Shown here: positions 1-5,130 of the stretch, piece after piece
How positions within the stretch are numbered: the stretch's first letter is position 1
How the letters are laid out: each line of letters starts with the position of its first letter
Assembly: GCA_025935435.1 (NCBI GenBank)
Contig: JAICVH010000122.1
Span: 1 to 6,964, forward strand
Reading direction: 5' to 3'
Source of the DNA: Burkholderiales bacterium
Lineage (GTDB): Bacteria; Pseudomonadota; Gammaproteobacteria; Burkholderiales; Casimicrobiaceae
Length of the DNA stretch: 6,964 nucleotides
The notes under the pieces: model-generated
Seen by the model: only the letters and a program-made list of their open reading frames with translations
Told to the model about the DNA's origin: nothing
The model's database searches: none
Translations under genes and position numbers: made by a program

Positions 1-468
1 CGTTCCGAGCATGGCGGCGCGCGGCGTGAGTGCGCGGATCTTCGGGCCGACGAACGCGCCGATCAGCACGATGACGCCGATGATGAAGCACCACGCGAGC
101 CCGGCGCGCCATGCAACGAGCGGATCCTTGGTCGCGAGATACGTGGGCAGCATGATCAGGAACACGACGATGAACATGTGCGGCACGCTCGGCCCGTAGG
201 GCATCGCGGTGACATCGTTGCGTCCTTCCTGCTTGGCGAGCTGCCACGCGAGGTACGCATAAAACAGATTGCCGAGCGGCAACGCGATGCCGAGCGCCGG
301 CAAAATGCGGCCAAACACGGTGTCGGCCGGCAGTTGCACGACGCCGAGGCACAGACCGGTCAGCACGATGACGTTCAAGAGCACGTTCGTGAACAATCCG
401 AAGAAGCCGTTGAGATCGCCGACGAACCACAGCCGGGGTCTCGGATCCGTTTGCACCATCGTTGACAT
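1..468 (-). CDS. Multi-pass membrane permease, probably xanthine/uracil (NCS2-like) family, 3' end cut off by the window
   Basis: Only the first 156 residues lie in the window; the reading frame stays open to base 1. The ATG at 468 is preceded by a strong Shine-Dalgarno (AGGGGAG, 8-nt spacer), and a second Met follows at residue 4. Long hydrophobic stretches at about residues 13-44, 55-78, 95-112 and 124-142 are typical of an inner-membrane transporter. Early GDLNGFFG (17-24) and the segment DVTAMPYGPSVP (85-96) resemble NCS2-like permeases annotated as xanthine/uracil transporters, where an equivalent 'DVTA-P-G' loop follows the second or third helix. It starts 17 bp after the allophanate-hydrolase-like gene, so it is the last visible gene of the carbamoyl-metabolism operon and presumably imports that pathway's substrate. 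The family call comes from remembered sequence character; substrate specificity (purine, pyrimidine, ureide or other) is not determinable. Being a permease is much surer than the exact family. Confidence 0.75.
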   Translation of the reverse strand, partial: MSTMVQTDPRPRLWFVGDLNGFFGLFTNVLLNVIVLTGLCLGVVQLPADTVFGRILPALGIALPLGNLFYAYLAWQLAKQEGRNDVTAMPYGPSVPHMFIVVFLIMLPTYLATKDPLVAWRAGLAWCFIIGVIVLIGAFVGPKIRALTPRAAMLGT

Positions 469-476
469 ATTCGACG

Positions 477-483
477 CTCCCCT
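477..483 (-). promoter_or_regulatory. Shine-Dalgarno of the permease gene
   Basis: AGGGGAG on the minus strand, 8 nt ahead of the ATG at 468 and just after the TAA (488-486) of the preceding gene. It is the strongest ribosome-binding site in the operon and fixes the permease start. It suggests the permease is translated independently rather than by stop/start coupling like the genes before it. Confidence 0.75.
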
Positions 484-485
484 CG

Positions 486-875
486 TTATGTGCGCTTCGA
501 CGCGACGTACGCGCGCCAGCCGCCGTATTGCGTGATCTCCCGCTTGCCCTGGCACAGAAACGGTTCGCCCAGCACGCCGAGCACGATCGATCCGTCGCGC
601 AGCACGACCTTGCCGATCGCAAGGCCCGGCGGTTCGGACTGGAGAATGTTCGCGAGGCCTGTGACGGGCACGTCCCAGATCTCGAGCGCGACGTTCGTGC
701 CTTCACCTGGCGTGCGGATCATCGCCGGATGACGGTCATCGATCGACCAGATCCGATAGCACGCGTCCGTAGCGTCCTCGCGCACGAAGGTTGCGCCGTT
801 GCGCAGCAGGTTCGGGTTGAGCTCCAGGCCACGCATCAGCGTGCCGTTGACGGCGAGGTGCACGGTGGCCGTCAT
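486..875 (-). CDS. Stand-alone allophanate hydrolase C-terminal-domain-like protein (gamma-glutamylcyclotransferase-like fold)
   Basis: A 129-residue protein that matches the C-terminal domain of allophanate hydrolases (AtzF/DUR1,2-type) along its whole length. It shows an N-terminal strand LAVNGTLMRG (7-16), then NGATFVRE (26-33), LEIWDVP (64-70), GLAIGKVVLRDGS (84-96) and the signature ITQYGGWRAYVAS (114-126). In the yeast-type enzyme this domain has been reported to decarboxylate the N-carboxylated product made by the amidase domain. No amidase-signature domain is attached here, and none is encoded elsewhere in the window. The ATG at 875 is chosen because it overlaps the carbamate kinase stop as ATGA, and because family homology begins at once. 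An upstream GTG at 887 would add only four residues (VDRS). Its place between carbamate kinase and the permease implies a role in the same pathway, perhaps on a carboxylated or carbamoylated intermediate. The family match is confident; the activity is inferred. Confidence 0.85.
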   Translation of the reverse strand: MTATVHLAVNGTLMRGLELNPNLLRNGATFVREDATDACYRIWSIDDRHPAMIRTPGEGTNVALEIWDVPVTGLANILQSEPPGLAIGKVVLRDGSIVLGVLGEPFLCQGKREITQYGGWRAYVASKRT

Positions 876-1816
876 GCTTCGATCCACGTGCCTGTCTCGC
901 CACGCAGTGCGCGCGCCATGCTTTCGGGATTGGTGATCACGCCACGGCCTTTGGGTCGTCCTTGCACGTACGTCAGCAACGCTTCGACCTTCGGGCGCAT
1001 GCTGCCTTCACCGAACTCACCGTCTGCGGCGTAGCGCTTCGCCTCTTCGATGCCGATGCGATCGAGCCACTGCTGATCCGGCTTGCCGAAACGAATCGCG
1101 ACGCGCTCGACGCCGGTAGGAATCATCAGCAGATCGGCGTCCATTTCGATGGCGAGGAGCGCCGATGCACGATCCTTGTCGACGACGGCCTCGACGCCTT
1201 CGAGCTCGCCGCTGCTCGTCTGCTGCACAGCAATGCCACCGCCGCCGCACGCGATGACCAGCACGCCCTCGCGCGCGAGCCGCGCGATGATCGGCGCTTC
1301 GACGATGCGCACCGGCTTCGGTGAGGCGACGCAGCGCCGCCATCCGCGGTTCGAATCGGGCATGACCGACCACCCGAGTTCGCGCTCGAAGCGATGCGCG
1401 AGTTCCTCGTTCATGAATGAGCCGATCGGCTTGTCGGGGTGCGCGAAGGCGGGGTCGGAACGATCGACGAGCGTTTGCGTGACGAGGGTGACGACGCGCT
1501 TGTCGATGCCTCGCTTGCGGAGCGCGTTGCCCAACGCGTTCTGGAACATGAAGCCGATCGCGCCCTGCGTGTCCCCGACGGCGTAGCGAATCGGAACGGT
1601 CGGGACCTGGCCGTCCGCAATCTCGGAACGCCGCAGGATGAATCCGACCTGCGGTCCGTTGCCGTGCGTGACGACGACGTTCCATCCGGCGAGCACCATG
1701 TCGACGATGTGCGTCGCGGTTGCGCAAACGGCGTCGTACTGGTCGGTCAGTGCCGTGTGCTGGTCGTCGCGTATCAGCGCATTGCCACCCACTGCCACGA
1801 CGGCGACCTGTGTCAT
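872..1816 (-). CDS. Carbamate kinase (catabolic, ArcC/YbcF/YahI type)
   Basis: A full-length carbamate kinase of 314 residues, normal for the amino-acid kinase family members of this type. It transfers phosphate from carbamoyl phosphate to ADP, giving ATP and carbamate, which falls apart to CO2 and ammonia in the cytoplasm. Visible motifs are GGNAL (10-14), THGNGPQVG (50-58), the conserved GWRRCVASPKP (158-168), CGGGG (190-194), VVDKD (211-215) with the lysine and aspartate of the nucleotide/phosphate site, and GSMRPKVEA (271-279). One small oddity is Ala at 196 (GGGGIAV), where most members have Pro (GGGGIPV). The ATG at 1816 overlaps the stop of the DUF1116 gene (ATGA), with GGAAG 4 nt upstream; the open frame extends much further upstream only as a shadow of that gene. 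Lying directly after FdrA/DUF1116 genes, it most likely consumes carbamoyl phosphate made by a transcarbamylase run in the phosphorolytic direction rather than serving arginine deiminase, since no arcA or arcB is nearby. Confidence 0.96.
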   Translation of the reverse strand: MTQVAVVAVGGNALIRDDQHTALTDQYDAVCATATHIVDMVLAGWNVVVTHGNGPQVGFILRRSEIADGQVPTVPIRYAVGDTQGAIGFMFQNALGNALRKRGIDKRVVTLVTQTLVDRSDPAFAHPDKPIGSFMNEELAHRFERELGWSVMPDSNRGWRRCVASPKPVRIVEAPIIARLAREGVLVIACGGGGIAVQQTSSGELEGVEAVVDKDRASALLAIEMDADLLMIPTGVERVAIRFGKPDQQWLDRIGIEEAKRYAADGEFGEGSMRPKVEALLTYVQGRPKGRGVITNPESMARALRGETGTWIEA

Positions 1817-3228
1817 TGCGCTTCCAGCCCGCGCATCAGCGCAACGACGGCGGCAGAAAAGCACGCCATCGGCGCTGAGGTAATGCCCGCGCCGATCTGA
1901 CCCACGCCGGCCTCGCGATGCGCGATGCCGCTGTTGATCACCGGCAGTATTCCGCGATCGACGACCTTGCGCGCATCGATGCCGGCGGCGGCCGGCGCAA
2001 AGTCCAGCGCGGGCAACGTGAACGTCGGATTGCTTCCCATCGTGATCGAGCGCATGCGCAGGCTGTGATGCAGCGCATCGGTGGCCGAACCGCCGACGAA
2101 CTTCACGATCGCCGGCGCCGCGGCCATCGCGAATCCCCCCACGCCGGCCGTTTCGGTAATCGACGAATCGCCGAGGTCGGCCGCTGCATCGTCGCGCGAA
2201 TAGCCGGGGAAGTAGAGGCCGTCGACCGGATTCGCCGGCGCTTCGAACCAGCGATCGCCGGTGCCGGACAGTCGAACACCGAAGTTCACGCCATTGCGCG
2301 ACATGGCGGTCACGAGTGAGCTTGCCGGCACGCCGGCGGCCGCGTCCAGCATCGACTTGCACGCGGCCATCGACAAGTTCAGGAAGAAGTGATCGTTCCG
2401 CGCGATGAACTCCAGCGTGGCGGCCGCACGCTCGCGCGGCACGTCGCTTGCAAACAACGCCGGCGCAAGCAGCTTGAACAGCAACGACGTTGCAGCGGCG
2501 TTGCGATTGTGGACCTCGTCGCCCATCGTCAGCGCCTGGGCCATCAGCGGCTTGAGCTCGATGCCGCCGAGACGCGCAAGCGCAGCGCTTACGCCCGCCG
2601 CCACCTCGCGCGCGATGAAGCGCAGTCGTTCCAGCACTGCCGCATCGTTCGCCCCGAATCGCAGCACCTTGCCCAGGCCTTCGTTGAAATTGCTGTACGC
2701 GCGATTGCCACCGCGCTTGTTCTCGACGACGAAGAGCGGCATCGACGGACTGATGATGCCCGCCATCGGTCCGACGGCGCCGTGGTGATGATTGGGTTCT
2801 AGCGCTAGGTCGCCCGACGCGACGAGGCGCTGCGCCGCATCCATCGTGTCGGCCCATCCCTCGAGCAGCGTCGCACCAAGAATCGCTCCGCGCATGGGAC
2901 CGCACATCGCCGGCCAGGCGATCGGAGGGCCCGCGTGCATGATCAATCGCCGACCCGAAGCCATCGCCGGGATCGCGTCGCGGGCGAGGGCGACGTCGAT
3001 CAACACCGGATGCGCTTCGAGAAAGCGCGCGAACGCGGTGCGGTTCGCGCCTTCGATGTGCGGATGCGCGAAGCTTCGTCCCAGTGCCCATGCCGCATCC
3101 CGATCGCCGAGCGCGGGCGGTTGCCACGTGGTCGCGATGCATTCGCCACCCGCCGCCGAGACGTTGTCGCCGAAGCCGGCCAGGCCCACGTTGACGACCT
3201 TCAACGTGTCCTTGAAAAGCGGCTTCAT
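1813..3228 (-). CDS. DUF1116 protein, YlbE/YahG family; probable oxamic-transcarbamylase-type subunit
   Basis: A 471-residue DUF1116 protein, close in length to E. coli YahG (about 470). Conserved-looking blocks are GLAGFGDNV (15-23), HAGPPIAWPAMCGPMRGA (98-115), NHHHGAVGPMAGIIS (146-160) with its histidine run, GDEVHNRN (236-243), NDHFFLNLSMA (278-288), FGVRLSGTG (316-324) and GDSSITETAGVGGFAMA (353-369). The E. coli relative YlbE (AllG) is one of three proteins shown to make oxamic transcarbamylase, which interconverts oxalurate plus phosphate with oxamate plus carbamoyl phosphate. This protein is therefore inferred to act with the FdrA-like product of the gene just before it. The ATG at 3228 overlaps the FdrA gene's TGA (ATGA), and the stop overlaps the carbamate kinase ATG in the same way, so stoichiometric coupled synthesis is likely. 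Whether the acceptor is oxamate or another amide is unknown. There is no signal peptide and no membrane segment, so it should be cytoplasmic. Confidence 0.93.
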   Translation of the reverse strand: MKPLFKDTLKVVNVGLAGFGDNVSAAGGECIATTWQPPALGDRDAAWALGRSFAHPHIEGANRTAFARFLEAHPVLIDVALARDAIPAMASGRRLIMHAGPPIAWPAMCGPMRGAILGATLLEGWADTMDAAQRLVASGDLALEPNHHHGAVGPMAGIISPSMPLFVVENKRGGNRAYSNFNEGLGKVLRFGANDAAVLERLRFIAREVAAGVSAALARLGGIELKPLMAQALTMGDEVHNRNAAATSLLFKLLAPALFASDVPRERAAATLEFIARNDHFFLNLSMAACKSMLDAAAGVPASSLVTAMSRNGVNFGVRLSGTGDRWFEAPANPVDGLYFPGYSRDDAAADLGDSSITETAGVGGFAMAAAPAIVKFVGGSATDALHHSLRMRSITMGSNPTFTLPALDFAPAAAGIDARKVVDRGILPVINSGIAHREAGVGQIGAGITSAPMACFSAAVVALMRGLEAQ

Positions 3229-4865
3229 GCGGTCTCGGCCTTGGCGCGCTGCGCGAGCATGACCGCGCCATCGGCAGCCAGGTACGCTGCTTCGATGTTG
3301 CTGTCCACGATGTGCGCGCCTGCCGATTCCAGTGTGCGGATCTGCGCCGCGCGGTCCTGCGGATCGCCGTCAGTGCCGCAAACGTGTCCGATCGCGACGA
3401 TCCTGCGCCCGTGGGTCGCCGCGGTACGCTGTGCGTTGGAGAGCGCAGACGCGAGTTCGTCGGCAGGACTCGGATGCGACCCGAAGCCGAGCACCACGTC
3501 GAAGAGCAGGATGCCGACGACAGCTTCGCGCGCCGCGTCCTCGATCGCTGCGTTTCGTAGCGATGGATCGATCATCGGGTGCGGTCGCCCTCGCGTGTAT
3601 TCATCGTCGCCCATGTCGATGAGGACGTGGTCCTTGGCCGTTCCATCGAGCGGCAGCGCGCGAGGGGCGGGTGCATTGGAGCGGCAGCGCAAACCACGTG
3701 CGAGAAACGCGAGCTGCGCTTCGTAACAGAACGTTCCGCCGGTGAACAGCGCGCGAACCAGCCGTTGCGTGGGCGCGAGTCCGTCGAACAGGTCGGTCGA
3801 TTCCGATGACGACGCAATCGAGCGTCGGTCGCTGCGATCCTTTGGTGGGCGAGGCTCGCTGGTGCGGCCGGCACCGGACGTGTTGGCGCGAGCGTGCTCG
3901 CTCGCGATCGCCACCGCCATGTCGGCGGCTTCCGCGAGCGATTGCGCCACGCGCAGGTTGGCGCCGCGAATTGTTTCCGGAGCCGCGCCGAGAAAATGCA
4001 CGATCGTCGGCTTGCCGGAGGCCTTGGCCACCTCCAGGACCTGCGCTGCGATGCCGGCGGCCGGCGGCTTCGAGATGAGCACGATCACGTGTGTGCCGTC
4101 GTCTTCGGCCAGCGCGCGGATGCCAGCACGCATCGTGCTTCCGCCGATTTCTGCGTGCAGATCACGTCCGCCGGTCCCGATCGCCTGGCTCACGCCGCCG
4201 CCGAGGTTATGGATGCGGCACGTCACTTCCTGCAAGCCCGTCCCCGAGGCCGCGACGAGCCCAATGCCGCCGCGTCGCACGACGTTCGCAAAGCCGAGCG
4301 GAATGCCGTTGATGATGGCGGTACCGCAGTCGGGACCCATGACCAGCAGACGTCGGTCCTCCGCGTGCCGCTTGATCGTACGGTCCTCGTCGATGCCGAC
4401 GTTGTCGGAGAACAGCATCACGTGCAGACCCGACGACAACGCCTTCATGGCCTCCGCAGCGGCGTAGTCACCGGGGACCGAAATGAGCGCGAGATCCGCG
4501 TCCGGTTGGTGCTCGAGCGCGGCGGCAATGCTCGTGACGGGCACGGAAAAAGCGCCACCCGATGCTTCATCCTGGGACGCGGAACTCCCTTCGAGCAGCG
4601 ACGGCGCAGCGTTGATCGCTTCTTCGCACGCCGACGCCTCACCACGAACGACGACCAGCAGATCCGATGGGTGAAGCTCCGCGTCGACGGTGAGATTCGC
4701 GTGTTCGAGCTGCTCGAGATTGGCAGGCGTCGCCATCAGGCAGGACGCTTCGTCGATGCCGGGCCGCTTGCGCAGGGCAGCGCCGACCTGCATCAACGCA
4801 ACGGAATCCTTGTAAAGATTCGCGAAGACGCGGAACCGTATGCCGTTCGCCATGCGGAGGCTCAT
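3225..4865 (-). CDS. fdrA: FdrA family protein (succinyl-CoA-synthetase-like fold), probable oxamic-transcarbamylase-type subunit
   Basis: A 546-residue protein close in length to E. coli FdrA (about 555). The N-terminal part carries YKDSVALMQVGAAL (18-31) and MATPANLEQL (44-53), matching the FdrA start. It continues into a CoA-ligase-like nucleotide-binding region with MGPDCGTAIINGIPLGFANV (176-195), ASGTGLQEV (206-214) and IGTGGRDLHAEIGG (229-242). The C-terminal half has ALFTGGTFCYEAQ (372-384), DMGDDEYTRGRPHPMIDP (417-434) and LFDVVLGFGSHP (454-465). The halves are joined by a polar Ser/Arg/Pro-rich linker at about 325-358. E. coli FdrA (AllF) works with YlbE and YlbF as oxamic transcarbamylase; the DUF1116 partner follows here with an ATGA overlap. 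The start could be the ATG at 4865 or 4853 (MANG). AGAAGG abuts the first with no spacer and is 12 nt from the second, so neither is ideal; an in-frame stop lies a short way upstream. It is first in the operon. Confidence 0.93.
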   Translation of the reverse strand: MSLRMANGIRFRVFANLYKDSVALMQVGAALRKRPGIDEASCLMATPANLEQLEHANLTVDAELHPSDLLVVVRGEASACEEAINAAPSLLEGSSASQDEASGGAFSVPVTSIAAALEHQPDADLALISVPGDYAAAEAMKALSSGLHVMLFSDNVGIDEDRTIKRHAEDRRLLVMGPDCGTAIINGIPLGFANVVRRGGIGLVAASGTGLQEVTCRIHNLGGGVSQAIGTGGRDLHAEIGGSTMRAGIRALAEDDGTHVIVLISKPPAAGIAAQVLEVAKASGKPTIVHFLGAAPETIRGANLRVAQSLAEAADMAVAIASEHARANTSGAGRTSEPRPPKDRSDRRSIASSSESTDLFDGLAPTQRLVRALFTGGTFCYEAQLAFLARGLRCRSNAPAPRALPLDGTAKDHVLIDMGDDEYTRGRPHPMIDPSLRNAAIEDAAREAVVGILLFDVVLGFGSHPSPADELASALSNAQRTAATHGRRIVAIGHVCGTDGDPQDRAAQIRTLESAGAHIVDSNIEAAYLAADGAVMLAQRAKAETA

Positions 4866-4902
4866 CCTTCTCGAGGAAGGTCCGCGGGCAATCCGCGCCA
4901 GT

Positions 4903-4914
4903 CACCGATCGGTG
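4903..4914. promoter_or_regulatory. Perfect 12-bp palindrome, candidate operator of the FdrA operon
   Basis: CACCGATCGGTG is its own reverse complement and ends 38 bp ahead of the ATG at 4865. Dyads of this length close to an operon start are typical of dimeric repressor sites. No regulator gene is in the window to pair with it, and in GC-rich DNA a palindrome of this size can arise by chance. Confidence 0.3.
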
Positions 4915-5010
4915 TCCCACGCGCCCGCAGCGTGCGCATCCTCCGCCAATTGCGCGACGTGTGCAATATCGTCCGGCACGATCCCGGAACAAGGGCGATA
5001 TCGGAGTGGA

Positions 5011-5024
5011 CGAACATTCGTTCG
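5011..5024. promoter_or_regulatory. Inverted repeat GAAC-N4-GTTC, LexA-box-like candidate upstream of rmuC
   Basis: CGAACATTCGTTCG has perfect 5-bp arms around ATTC and sits 106 bp ahead of the rmuC GTG. The GAAC-N4-GTTC form is the SOS box recognised by Gram-positive-type LexA (DinR). Proteobacterial beta/gamma LexA instead uses CTG-N10-CAG, so the resemblance may be accidental if the host is betaproteobacterial. Confidence 0.2.
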
Positions 5025-5119
5025 CCGCACCAGGCTCATGCGGTGAGCCACCGGCCTTGCATGATGGCGACGCGGACCAAACGAGCGTGCATCGGACTTG
5101 ATCCACGTCGTTGGCGCCT

Positions 5120-5124
5120 GGAGA
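5120..5124 (+). promoter_or_regulatory. Shine-Dalgarno deciding the rmuC start
   Basis: GGAGA lies 6 nt before the GTG at 5131. This favours GTG 5131 over the in-frame TTG at 5098, which has no such site and would add 11 residues ahead of the membrane anchor. Confidence 0.7.
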
Positions 5125-5130
5125 CTCATC

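Larger units (their letters stand above)
4866..5130. other. Divergent intergenic control region between the FdrA operon and rmuC
   Basis: About 265 bp with no convincing gene. It must contain the promoters for both outward-facing units. On the minus strand, TTGTTC (4992-4987) and GATATT (4970-4965), 16 bp apart, form a weak sigma-70-like pair about 100 nt ahead of the FdrA gene. No comparable pair was found for rmuC. Short symmetric elements are the 12-bp palindrome at 4903-4914, CGATATCG at 4996-5003 and an inverted repeat at 5011-5024. A 45-codon minus-strand open frame (5039-4902) crosses the region but is not called as a gene. Confidence 0.6.

Noticed and set aside
876..887. GTG at 887 as start of the allophanate-hydrolase-like gene
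   Set aside because: It adds only four non-conserved residues; the ATG at 875 fits the ATGA coupling pattern of the operon and the family's N-terminus.
872..1816. Assignment of the kinase to an arginine deiminase (arc) operon
   Set aside because: No arginine deiminase, ornithine carbamoyltransferase or arginine/ornithine antiporter lies in the window; the immediate partners are FdrA and DUF1116 proteins.
1817..3271. N-terminal extension of the carbamate kinase frame giving a 799-residue product
   Set aside because: The extra 485 residues are an Arg-rich shadow of the DUF1116 gene in another frame. Kinase homology starts exactly at the ATG at 1816, which has a Shine-Dalgarno.
5098..5130. TTG at 5098 as the rmuC start
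   Set aside because: It would add 11 residues before the membrane anchor without a ribosome-binding site, while GTG 5131 has GGAGA 6 nt upstream.
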